Origin: Candidatus Woesearchaeota archaeon | GTDB taxonomy: Archaea > Nanobdellota > Nanobdellia > Woesearchaeales > GW2011-AR9 | Length of the DNA stretch: 32,690 nt | NCBI GenBank assembly: GCA_013331635.1 | Contig: DUFZ01000026.1 | Span: 1 to 32,690, forward strand | Direction: 5' to 3' | In this document: piece by piece, positions 14,700 through 21,719 of the stretch | Position numbering within the stretch: position 1 is the first letter of the stretch | Layout of the letters: each line of letters starts with the position of its first letter | Made by a program: the position numbers and the translations under genes | The notes under the pieces: generated by a model | The model's database searches: none | The model's input: the letters and a program-made list of their open reading frames with translations, nothing else | Told to the model about the DNA's origin: nothing

Positions 14700-14728
14700 A
14701 ATAAGAAAAAAATTAAAAGACAAAAATT
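14700..14728 (-). terminator. T-rich terminator of the exosome operon
   Basis: Directly after the rpo6 stop the minus strand reads as repeated T-runs (ATTTTTG, CTTTTAA, TTTTTTTC). This is the archaeal oligo-T termination pattern. The downstream DUF357 gene has its own promoter here. Confidence 0.5.
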
Positions 14729-14731
14729 ATT

Positions 14732-14962
14732 TCACTTCTTCCCGCTGACCGGCCGTTTGACCGTAATGGGCATGACACCGGCATTAAACTCCAACAAGGC
14801 AATTTCAATGGGATCAAATCGTTTCTGCTGCAATTCTTCAGGTGTCATTTTAACTAAAAAGGGAGCGCCCATGGAAATTTGCAGGGCTCGAGAACCAATC
14901 ATGCGGGCTTTCTCGTACTTGGTATAAATCAAGGTATCCTCAGTAATGGTAGCTGCTTTCAT
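14732..14962 (-). CDS. rpoK: RNA polymerase subunit Rpo6 (RpoK)
   Basis: 76 residues, the archaeal homologue of eukaryotic RPB6 and bacterial omega, which helps assemble RNA polymerase. [25 protein letters not shown] and [22 protein letters not shown] are the two conserved blocks. The ATG overlaps the rrp42 stop by 4 nt (ATGA), so translation is coupled. Rpo6 at the end of the exosome operon differs from the better-known rpl37ae/rpoP arrangement. Confidence 0.93.
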   Translation of the reverse strand: MKAATITEDTLIYTKYEKARMIGSRALQISMGAPFLVKMTPEELQQKRFDPIEIALLEFNAGVMPITVKRPVSGKK

Positions 14963-15750
14963 CGTAAGGCTTTATTCAAGACCTCCCTTAAAAATTTTGC
15001 CTTTTCTGAGGCGAGATCAACAATTCTTCCAACTTCATCTATCGTTAGAGGTGCAGTTCCGCCTTTTTGCAGTGCAGAAACGGTTTTAGAATCGTCAGTC
15101 GTTACTGTTAATCGTGCATCATAAGCTCGCTCTTCTTCTAAGGTTGGATCAACCAAGAGACTACCATTGATTTTATAGACAGTTACGGGTAATGGTTCTT
15201 TAACGAGTGGCAAGGAAACCTTAGTCTTTTGATGATAATCAATGGCGCCGGTGCTTTCATCAACGACGGGGAAATGAGCTGATTTAAGGGCTGTCAACGC
15301 TGCCAGCCCCGCAGTATCAAAAAGGTTGCCAGCATCATTAATAGTCATAATATCAATGCTGATGAACCAGGCTTTTTCTCCTGGAATAATACAGAGTTTC
15401 TTCATGTCGATGGCTTTGGCTTCGCGAATGCCTCGATCCACCACTCGAGCCAATTCTACCGCCTTAATGCCCGGAGGACCGGTTTCAAATTCGGGGTTGG
15501 ATAAAGGCAATAATTCGGCATTGACCATAATTCCACCTTCGTCAGGTGTATCGTTATAGGGTTTTTCAATGGATAACTTGACTCCAGCAATGACAATGTT
15601 GTCCCCAATGCGAACACGAGCAGACCCTTCTGCTGTCCAGGAAATGCCGGTTTCAATAACAATAGGGGTGCGATACTCGGTTAAAGTTCGGTTATCTAAG
15701 CGTTTTTGCACTGATGCCAATTGTACGATAGTTTCTTTGTTAACAATCAT
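14959..15750 (-). CDS. rrp42: Exosome subunit Rrp42
   Basis: 263 residues, the non-catalytic RNase PH-like partner of Rrp41 in the hexameric exosome ring. [39 protein letters not shown], and the [23 protein letters not shown] motif are typical of Rrp42. Rrp41 ends 3 nt before its start. Length is normal. Confidence 0.95.
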   Translation of the reverse strand: MIVNKETIVQLASVQKRLDNRTLTEYRTPIVIETGISWTAEGSARVRIGDNIVIAGVKLSIEKPYNDTPDEGGIMVNAELLPLSNPEFETGPPGIKAVELARVVDRGIREAKAIDMKKLCIIPGEKAWFISIDIMTINDAGNLFDTAGLAALTALKSAHFPVVDESTGAIDYHQKTKVSLPLVKEPLPVTVYKINGSLLVDPTLEEERAYDARLTVTTDDSKTVSALQKGGTAPLTIDEVGRIVDLASEKAKFLREVLNKALR

Positions 15751-15753
15751 GTT

Positions 15754-16455
15754 TTACTCCCGTGAAAAGCGCTCTTTCAAAGCTTTTTTTTGAACTTCAT
15801 AGACCCTCTCAGTGGCAATTTTTGCCATTTCCAGCGCCTTGATGAGATCTTCTTTGGAAATTTCTCCATCCATTTGCAATAAGGTCAGTTCTTTGGTATT
15901 ATGAAGCATCGCCACCGGAATATCGGAAACAATCCCAAGATAGGCTTCTTCATTATAATTCAAATCGGCAACAACGGTTCCGTCCACCTGCCCGACGGCA
16001 ACTGAACTGACCATATCTTTCATGGGGATGCCGGCATCAGCAAGAGCAATGGCAGCAGCTGAAATAGCAGCGCACCTGGTGCCAGCATCCGTCTGTGGTA
16101 AGTCCACAAAGACATCTACCACTGAATTGGGAAAAGCGGACAAGTCCATCACTGGTTCTAAGGAGCTGTTCATGACCATGGAAATTTCCTGCGAACGACG
16201 ATTTCCTCCAGGACGGATTCGTTCTCCTGAACCGGAAAAGGGCATCATGCTATAATGACAGCGCAAAAGACCTTTCTTAGGATTTTGTAAAAATCGTGGG
16301 AACAATTCCCGCGGACCGTACACGGCAGCGTAGCAAACCGTATTTCCAATTTTAAAATAGGCTGAGCCATCAGCATTGGGAATTACCCCTGCTTTGGCTT
16401 CCATGGGACGAAGTTCGTCCACTTTTCGTTCATCTAATCTTTTTTTGTAGACCAT
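15754..16455 (-). CDS. rrp41: Exosome catalytic subunit Rrp41
   Basis: 233 residues. The phosphorolytic 3'-5' exoribonuclease subunit. The N-terminal KKRLDERKVDELRPMEAKAGVIPNADGSAY variant of the RNase PH fold, the phosphate-binding GNRRSQEISMVM region, TDAGTRCAAISAAAIAL, and the catalytic aspartate region DLNYNEEAYLG ... SDIPVAML are all present, so it should be active. It sits between rrp4 (8-nt gap) and rrp42 (3-nt gap). Confidence 0.96.
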   Translation of the reverse strand: MVYKKRLDERKVDELRPMEAKAGVIPNADGSAYFKIGNTVCYAAVYGPRELFPRFLQNPKKGLLRCHYSMMPFSGSGERIRPGGNRRSQEISMVMNSSLEPVMDLSAFPNSVVDVFVDLPQTDAGTRCAAISAAAIALADAGIPMKDMVSSVAVGQVDGTVVADLNYNEEAYLGIVSDIPVAMLHNTKELTLLQMDGEISKEDLIKALEMAKIATERVYEVQKKALKERFSRE

Positions 16456-16463
16456 TTTAATTA

Positions 16464-17150
16464 TTATACCCTTTTATCTTCCAAAAATTTTTGCATTCGC
16501 TCGGTTAAGCCATCCTGGTGAGATTTCTCCTGAATAAGTTTAATTGCCCGTTCAGCCAAATATTCTCCATTGGTAGTACCTTTAATCCATACGTGACCGT
16601 TTTGACCTATGGTAATGTCGCAGCCAGTCTTCTCTTTGATGAGGGAAATCATGCTGCCTTGCTTCCCGATGACCCGAGGCACTTTCTGACTGTTAATATG
16701 AATAATTCTTCCACCAGATATTTTATGCAATCCGGGCTCTTTCATGGTTAAATCAATCAAGTTCTGAGAAGTAACATTGACCAGAATAACCACCACATAA
16801 TCACCTATCGCAATAATTTCGCTTAAATCTTCGTCTTTTTTGATGAAGCGGGTAGTGGCATCTTTGACATTCAGAAAAGCGCTGTAGGCTGTTCCGGTAT
16901 CAACCCGCCAGCCATTTAAGGTAATATCACTGACTTTGCCGATAATTTTGTCCCCTACACGAGGGATATAAGGCCCAGCAAGGGGAGTTATTTTAATAAC
17001 CCTACCAGGAATAGACACTAAACCTAACACTTTAGAGTAAATAGCGCTCTCTTTTCGGTAGGTATTTTCTCCGGGCAGGTAATCCATGCCTTCAGCGAGA
17101 ATTTCGCCAGGGATGACAATGTCCCTTTCTTGTACCAGTACATTACTCAT
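16464..17150 (-). CDS. rrp4: Exosome RNA-binding cap subunit Rrp4
   Basis: 228 residues. N-terminal domain with IVIPGEILAEGMDYLPGENTY, an S1 domain (about 65-140, VGDKIIGKVSDITLNGWRVDTG), and a KH domain (about 145-205) with its GxxG loop in PRVIGKQGSMISLIK. Rrp4 caps the ring and feeds RNA into the channel. It overlaps the end of the SBDS-like ORF by 8 nt, so that ORF is translationally linked to it. Confidence 0.95.
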   Translation of the reverse strand: MSNVLVQERDIVIPGEILAEGMDYLPGENTYRKESAIYSKVLGLVSIPGRVIKITPLAGPYIPRVGDKIIGKVSDITLNGWRVDTGTAYSAFLNVKDATTRFIKKDEDLSEIIAIGDYVVVILVNVTSQNLIDLTMKEPGLHKISGGRIIHINSQKVPRVIGKQGSMISLIKEKTGCDITIGQNGHVWIKGTTNGEYLAERAIKLIQEKSHQDGLTERMQKFLEDKRV

Positions 17151-17358
17151 TTTGTATACGTATTTCCCCGTGCGTCATGGAATTTATCTTTTCTATAAAC
17201 TCAAGATAAAATCCCGCCGGGATCTCCATTTTTATCTTCCAACTTCCATCTGAAAACCACTCCTCTTTTAAAAGCTTACTGTTATTTTTGATAAATTGGG
17301 GATTTTGGGTAGTGATAAACCAGACAATGACAGCCATTTCTCTCTGTTCTATGTGCAA
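17143..17358 (-). CDS. Stand-alone SBDS C-terminal (domain III) protein or remnant
   Basis: 71 residues (64 from the ATG at 17337, which has GAGAG upstream). KEEWFSDGSWKIKMEIPAGFY and THGE match the C-terminal ferredoxin-like domain of archaeal SBDS/Sdo1, whose form I recall as 'EEW..DGSW......P.G.y......l....GE'. SBDS normally has about 230 residues with two more domains before this one, and normally sits between psmA and rrp4. Here domains I and II are absent: only 25 nt separate this ORF from the previous gene. It is either a truncated gene or half of a split SBDS. The reading frame is intact and overlaps rrp4. Confidence 0.75.
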   Translation of the reverse strand: MHIEQREMAVIVWFITTQNPQFIKNNSKLLKEEWFSDGSWKIKMEIPAGFYLEFIEKINSMTHGEIRIQNE

Positions 17359-17383
17359 TTAATTACAAGAATGAAATGAATAG

Positions 17384-17593
17384 TTAGGCTATTGCTTTTT
17401 CAGCAGCTTCAATAACTCTACGAACGTCACCAGAAAAAACTTGACTGGCACGTAAAATTTCAATAGATACAATGGAGCCATCTTTAGCTATATCAATTAT
17501 TACTCCATTAGGTAGCTCAACACTCTTCCAATAGCCTTCTTTTTTAAGTTGAATATTAAAGATGTCCTCGTCTTTGTCGTACCAGTTTTCCAT
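17384..17593 (-). CDS. DUF2283 protein, probable antitoxin-like partner
   Basis: 69 residues. WYDKDEDIFNIQLKKEGYW ... VELPNGVIIDIAKDGSIVSIEILRASQVF is the DUF2283 pattern (tyrosine-acidic start, 'ivD.d..G.ivgIEIL.aS'). These small proteins are frequently encoded directly after DUF4258-type proteins and are suspected antitoxins. The gene starts 1 nt after the DUF4258-like stop. Biochemical role not established. Confidence 0.8.
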   Translation of the reverse strand: MENWYDKDEDIFNIQLKKEGYWKSVELPNGVIIDIAKDGSIVSIEILRASQVFSGDVRRVIEAAEKAIA

Positions 17594-17594
17594 G

Positions 17595-17828
17595 TTAGTC
17601 CAGCCAGTAAGCCGTGATTATTTTAAAAGTTTTATTTACGTTTCTTTTGTAGATTACTTTGAGTATTCTTCCCGAAGGAGGGATACGACAAATGGCGTTG
17701 GAAGCATCAGGCCAATATTTATCTTTCAATTCATCTGAATTGCTTATGGCATACTCAAACATATCATCCGTTATTTCTGAGCGATACTTTTTTTTCCAAA
17801 GCCAATGTTTTGAATACTCAAACTTCAT
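17595..17828 (-). CDS. DUF4258-like protein, probable toxin-like partner
   Basis: 77 residues. FEYSKHWLWKKKYRSEITDD at the start and the RILKVIYKRNVNKTFKIITAYWL end fit the DUF4258 / RelE-like small nuclease fold (basic His near the start, 'kviTay' near the end). The DUF2283 gene follows after 1 nt, giving a candidate toxin-antitoxin pair. A TATA box (17847-17856) precedes it. It lies where SBDS would be expected to begin. Confidence 0.65.
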   Translation of the reverse strand: MKFEYSKHWLWKKKYRSEITDDMFEYAISNSDELKDKYWPDASNAICRIPPSGRILKVIYKRNVNKTFKIITAYWLD

Positions 17829-17873
17829 TTAGTAGATAGTATTAGCTGATTTATAAATATTTTGTGGTTATTT

Positions 17874-18599
17874 TCACTTATTCTGTTTCCAAATCAGTTC
17901 AAAGAATTTTCGGTAGGACTTAGCCGTCTGCGGTTCTTCGATGAGAAAACCAAATGGCTTATCCAGATAAATTATGATAGCAACCCGATTACCACAGATA
18001 ATAGTTTCAGTCAATTCTTCAAAATCTTTGGAGGTAGTTTTAACAGTTGTCAATGACCGTTTATTGAGTTGATTTGCCCACCACCTAAGTTTGGCATGAA
18101 AAAGCAATTGAGCTTTTATCTTTTTGTGAATTCGTTGACGGTGAAAACTATCCCAGAAAAAATCACCAAATAATTCATGGGCTCGAAGCGGACCGCCATA
18201 AGCATAGTATTCCTTGGAATGAGTATCGAGCATCAGGTTTAATAATTCTTTAACGCCACGAATTCCTTGAAACAAACTTGCCTGTGGTTTTTGGGGAGCG
18301 TTAATTCGTGTAGCTTCCAGTTCTGGAAGAATTTTTTGTAATCGTTCTTTCTTTTCATCTATAAAACTAAGCAAGAGTTTTGGTTCAACAGTCTGATAGT
18401 GATTCACTTTTCCTTCTAAAATAGAGGTAATAAAGCCTTTTTGTGCTAAAGAATGAAAAGCCCGATGAACAACCGCATTCTGTAAGCCAGATTTTTCTAC
18501 CACCTTACCAGCGGTACTGGAGCCGAGCTCTAAGAGGGTTAAGAATACTTTGATTTCGGCGCCGGTAAGACCTAAATCCTCAAGTATGGAAGTATCCAT
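17874..18599 (-). CDS. TrmB-like transcriptional regulator
   Basis: 241 residues. Winged helix at about 5-70 (LGLTGAEIKVFLTLLELG, then NAVVHRAFHSLAQKGFI, TrmB style), a coiled linker with LQKILPELEA, then a C-terminal sensor-like alpha/beta region ending PFGFLIEEPQTAKSYRKFFE. Its ligand is unknown. It diverges from an XRE-like regulator across a palindromic operator (18637-18662). It is part of an island lying inside the exosome superoperon. Confidence 0.8.
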   Translation of the reverse strand: MDTSILEDLGLTGAEIKVFLTLLELGSSTAGKVVEKSGLQNAVVHRAFHSLAQKGFITSILEGKVNHYQTVEPKLLLSFIDEKKERLQKILPELEATRINAPQKPQASLFQGIRGVKELLNLMLDTHSKEYYAYGGPLRAHELFGDFFWDSFHRQRIHKKIKAQLLFHAKLRWWANQLNKRSLTTVKTTSKDFEELTETIICGNRVAIIIYLDKPFGFLIEEPQTAKSYRKFFELIWKQNK

Positions 18600-18636
18600 A
18601 TCTCAATGTTTTTTCTGGTTTATTTAAGATTTTCTA

Positions 18637-18662
18637 TTTATAACCACAATTGTGATTATAAA
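18637..18662. promoter_or_regulatory. Palindromic operator between divergent regulators
   Basis: Two 13-bp arms (18637-18649 and 18650-18662) are inverted copies with one mismatched pair; the core is CACAATTGTG. It lies between the starts of the TrmB-like gene (18599) and the XRE-like gene (18695), next to an AT-rich TATA region at 18661-18676 for the plus-strand gene. Either or both regulators may bind it; which does cannot be read here. Confidence 0.65.
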
Positions 18663-18694
18663 AATTTATATTTAAAATATTTTTCTCCTCTTGA

Positions 18695-19171
18695 ATGGAG
18701 AATAGATATCCTGCCCTTGGACCATACATTCAAAGTAAAATGAAAGAATGTGGTTACAGAAGTTTAAGATCTTTAGCTTTAAAAATGGGATTGACTCCTG
18801 CTGCTCTTTGTAGTTACAATCAAGGTTATCGTTTTCCAAGAGAAAAAAGTATCCAAAAATTAGCTATAGCATTTCGAACAGACCCGCGAGAGATTGAACA
18901 ATTACGGGAGGAAGTTGATGCAAGGCAGAGGAAAAAATATGTTACAGAAAGCGAATTGGAACAATTGGTAGAGTCACGTAAAGTGATAGAATTAGACTCA
19001 ATGGCCAACAAAGTAGCTATCCAGTTACAACCTCTTTATGAAAAAATAGATCTAAAAATTGAACAATTGATAGAAATTACAAAAATGGTAAATTCCCAAT
19101 TGATAGGATATAATACCCTAATAGAGGCACACAATGCACTTATAAATTTTTTTGGAAGAGAAAGTAAATAA
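18695..19171 (+). CDS. XRE-type helix-turn-helix regulator
   Basis: 158 residues. Residues about 10-70 form a Cro/XRE helix-turn-helix: SKMKECGYRSLRSLALKMGL, then TPAALCSYNQGYRFPREKSIQKLAIAF. The remainder is a long helical, possibly coiled-coil region that could mediate dimerisation. It is the only plus-strand gene in this stretch and converges on psmA. TTTATATTTAAAATAT at 18665-18680 is its likely TATA region, with no Shine-Dalgarno. Confidence 0.8.
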   Translation: MENRYPALGPYIQSKMKECGYRSLRSLALKMGLTPAALCSYNQGYRFPREKSIQKLAIAFRTDPREIEQLREEVDARQRKKYVTESELEQLVESRKVIELDSMANKVAIQLQPLYEKIDLKIEQLIEITKMVNSQLIGYNTLIEAHNALINFFGRESK

Positions 19172-19174
19172 TTA

Positions 19175-19200
19175 GGCTAAAAATAATATAAAAAAACAAA
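19175..19200 (-). terminator. T-rich terminator after psmA
   Basis: On the minus strand TTTTGTTTTTTT and then ATTTTTAG follow the psmA stop within 30 nt. This suggests the pop5-psmA transcript ends here and does not continue into the exosome genes. Confidence 0.5.
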
Positions 19201-19203
19201 ACC

Positions 19204-19929
19204 TCACTTCACTAATTTCTTTAATTCATCATTGCTTAATTTAGTAAACCGGCGTTCTTTGCCATCGACAAAAGCAGCATCCACCCGGTCGAAGTTGAAT
19301 TCGTCTTTCAGAAACTCTTTCATTAAGCTCAATCCTAACCGTAAGCCTTCCTCAACACTCATCCCCGCTTTCCAGCGCTTCTCTAACTGCGGCTCGATTT
19401 CTGTATCACCCATCCCAATGACGGCAGCTCGGCATTGGAAGTACAACCCATAGGGTTCGGTGATGTATAATTTAACATCCCCGTCGTCTTCAACGCCGCC
19501 GACAAGCATGGATACTCCAAAAGGGCGGAGTCCGGCTGACTGGGTGCAGACCTGCTTTAAGTCGCACATTTCTTTGACAATGGAAATAATATCAATTTTA
19601 GTGTCATAGGTTACCGCATGCTGTTGCGCGTGCAGCTGCGCCCGATCAACCAAGACCCGGGCATCGGCGATTAAACCGGCGGCGGTAGCGCCGATATGAT
19701 CATCAATCTTAAACATTTTTTCGATAGCTTCCGGGACGACTAATTTGCTCAAAATCCGCTTGTCGGTAATGAAGACCACACCATCTTTACAGGCGATGCC
19801 CATCGCCGTAGGCCCCTGCTTGACGGTTTTTTTGGCATACTCAACCTGCAAAAGCCTTCCATCGGGAGAAAACATAGTTATAGAACGGTCATATCCCATC
19901 TTATCTATCATCTGTTTATTCTGCTGCAT
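19204..19929 (-). CDS. psmA: Proteasome subunit alpha
   Basis: 241 residues from the ATG at 19929, chosen because GAGGTG (19937-19942) sits 7 nt upstream; a GTG at 19938 lies in that site. The alpha signature YDRSITMFSPDGRLLQVEYA, which forms the gate of the 20S proteasome, and the G-x-T-A-x-G-I core are intact. The ribosome binding site overlaps the stop of the upstream RNase P gene. In many archaea this gene is followed by SBDS and rrp4; here an island intervenes. Confidence 0.97.
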   Translation of the reverse strand: MQQNKQMIDKMGYDRSITMFSPDGRLLQVEYAKKTVKQGPTAMGIACKDGVVFITDKRILSKLVVPEAIEKMFKIDDHIGATAAGLIADARVLVDRAQLHAQQHAVTYDTKIDIISIVKEMCDLKQVCTQSAGLRPFGVSMLVGGVEDDGDVKLYITEPYGLYFQCRAAVIGMGDTEIEPQLEKRWKAGMSVEEGLRLGLSLMKEFLKDEFNFDRVDAAFVDGKERRFTKLSNDELKKLVK

Positions 19930-19939
19930 TTTTAACACC

Positions 19940-20278
19940 TCACTTTTCCAACAATGAACTTGCTTTTTTCAGTACCCCGGACGTAATCAGGGAACGAATA
20001 ATAACCGGCTGGTTTTTAATCTTTTTGATTAAAGTTAAGGCCGCTTTGAGCTCATCTACATATTTATGATTCACTTTAATTATAAACTTTTGGTTTTTGG
20101 CGCTGAATTTTTCCTTCAGAAACAGGGGAGAGGACTGGGCTAATCCCCATTGGCCGAAGAAGAGCAGCAGAGCTTTCTCGACTTCTTCCTGGACATCCGG
20201 CAGTGAGAAAGTATGGTTTCCCATAATCTGAAAAGTGACATATCTCTTCTTCTGGCGCGAGGAGGGAAGAATTTTCAT
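19940..20278 (-). CDS. rnp2: RNase P protein component Pop5 (Rnp2)
   Basis: 112 residues from the ATG at 20278 (MKILPSSRQKKRYVTFQIMG); the frame is open to 20329 but that crosses the TATA box at 20301-20309. RYVTFQIMG, a central FIIKVNHKYVDELKAALTLI strand-helix unit and the end SLITSGVLKK agree with archaeal Pop5, which assists the RNase P RNA in tRNA 5' processing. It is the first gene of the pop5-psmA pair, the head of the known exosome superoperon. Confidence 0.85.
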   Translation of the reverse strand: MKILPSSRQKKRYVTFQIMGNHTFSLPDVQEEVEKALLLFFGQWGLAQSSPLFLKEKFSAKNQKFIIKVNHKYVDELKAALTLIKKIKNQPVIIRSLITSGVLKKASSLLEK

Positions 20279-20300
20279 ACAGTCAGAAAAAAGAAAATAG

Positions 20301-20309
20301 TATATAAAG
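20301..20309 (-). promoter_or_regulatory. TATA box of pop5-psmA
   Basis: CTTTATATA on the minus strand, 23 nt before the Pop5 start codon at 20278, giving a leaderless transcript. Confidence 0.6.
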
Positions 20310-20373
20310 CTTGTTGAGGGAAAGTTCAAAAAAATCAGAAAATAGTTAAACCAGACAATTTAATAGCAACTTT

Positions 20374-20643
20374 ATGACCGATGAAACCAAATGTATCAGA
20401 CCCAGAAGTATTGGACTTGGTTTAGTAGAGCTTATGGGTGGAACATTAGTTACTGAAATAGGAGGGTCTGTAGTCTATTTAGCTCGCCAAGCCCCCCTCT
20501 TGGAAAAACCTTTTGAACCAACACACTTAATTACCTATGGAATTGGAACAGCCGGAGCCATGGTCGCAGTACTAGGGCTGGTTACTCTTTATGATGGAAT
20601 TAAAATTTTAAAAGAGAATTATTTTCCAAATTATACTACTTAG
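20374..20643 (+). CDS. Small two-helix membrane protein
   Basis: 89 residues with two probable membrane helices (about 12-34 and 52-74, the latter YGIGTAGAMVAVLGLVTLYDG) and short polar ends. No family recognised. It diverges from pop5 and converges on the single-strand-binding protein gene. Confidence 0.55.
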   Translation: MTDETKCIRPRSIGLGLVELMGGTLVTEIGGSVVYLARQAPLLEKPFEPTHLITYGIGTAGAMVAVLGLVTLYDGIKILKENYFPNYTT

Positions 20644-20670
20644 AACAGCATACAAAATCTATCCAAAAAC

Positions 20671-21087
20671 CTATTCTATAAACTCTTCTTCACTCGCTTC
20701 TTCTGGTTCCTCGGCATCTTCATCGTTTTCTTCTTGGTCAGGAGCTCCGCCTGCCAGCATAGCCGGGTCATTCGTGAATACGGTATTCCGATCTACTGCC
20801 CCTTTGATGACTTCAATCTTACCAAACTTGCCCGTTGAGAGCTGTTTTTCATTGCGATATTCCGAGCACCAGCCGTTTTGGACATGGATGGTGTCGCCTT
20901 CATTGACTAAATCAATATCATCATTCCATAAGGTAAGAGTCACTTGCCCGGTGCCATCCTTGACCACTACATTACATACTTTTCCTTTCTTGCCGAATTT
21001 CTCAAAAGTACGGGGGGAGTCTTTCCTGATGACGGTAACAACGACATCAATATTGCCTTGGTTTGGCTTTATATCCTTGAGTTCCAT
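20671..21087 (-). CDS. OB-fold single-stranded DNA-binding protein (aSSB/SOSS-B-like)
   Basis: 138 residues. One OB fold (about 1-100: MELKDIKPNQGNIDVVVTVI, GKVCNVVVKDGTGQVTLTLWND, VNEGDTIHVQNGW) closely resembles archaeal single-OB SSBs and human SOSS-B1, which bind single-stranded DNA in repair and replication. The tail is strongly acidic (EENDEDAEEPEEASEEEF), like the protein-interaction tails of other SSBs. TTTATATAGT (21111-21120) gives a leaderless promoter. Confidence 0.88.
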   Translation of the reverse strand: MELKDIKPNQGNIDVVVTVIRKDSPRTFEKFGKKGKVCNVVVKDGTGQVTLTLWNDDIDLVNEGDTIHVQNGWCSEYRNEKQLSTGKFGKIEVIKGAVDRNTVFTNDPAMLAGGAPDQEENDEDAEEPEEASEEEFIE

Positions 21088-21143
21088 GATATGCCTGTGG
21101 TCAGCCTTTTTTTATATAGTTTTCTGTTCTTGAGAGAGTATAT

Positions 21144-21677
21144 CTACGTGCCTTTCTCCAGAGCATCCCTTAACTGCGCGACCGGGGCGGCGTACATTTC
21201 TTTCACTTTCGCCGGAAGTTTCTGAAGTAAAGCACTCGCCGTCTCATATTCTCGCTGGAGCACTGCCAAGTTTCCTTTACTGGCATTATTCAGCAGCTCC
21301 TGAAGATTTTTTTCGGCTTTCATCTGCTCTTCCAGCTGTTCACGCACTTTGGCAATTCGGCCGTAAAAGTTGGCTTTCTGCTTCTCGGATAATTTCAGGT
21401 AGTGGTCGTAAATATGGAGGTACTGGGCCTGAAGCGAAGAGGGTGATTCCTTCAGCAGAAGCTTATTGATGACTTTCAAATCCCGCCGGATGATGCTGGG
21501 AGCGTACATATATTCAAACCAAAGGACGATGCTGCCAAATAAACCTAGGATAATCAGGATGACCAGCAACACCATCTGCAGTGTCTCATCTTTTTCCAAG
21601 ATGTACAAAAAGGAGGTAATGCCTACCAGAACGGTCAGAAGAATAAACCATAATATAAAACCACCCTTTCGGTCCAT
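21144..21677 (-). CDS. Membrane protein with two helices and a coiled-coil tail
   Basis: 177 residues. Two membrane helices (about 8-27 and 34-55) lie at the N-terminus. The rest, about 120 residues, is a Lys/Glu/Leu-rich helical region (residues 85-170), probably a cytoplasmic coiled coil. No family recognised. A TATA box (21699-21707) lies 22 nt upstream. Confidence 0.65.
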   Translation of the reverse strand: MDRKGGFILWFILLTVLVGITSFLYILEKDETLQMVLLVILIILGLFGSIVLWFEYMYAPSIIRRDLKVINKLLLKESPSSLQAQYLHIYDHYLKLSEKQKANFYGRIAKVREQLEEQMKAEKNLQELLNNASKGNLAVLQREYETASALLQKLPAKVKEMYAAPVAQLRDALEKGT

Positions 21678-21719
21678 AGGTTAAAGAGAATGAGAGGGTA
21701 TATAAATATTTGGGAGAGT

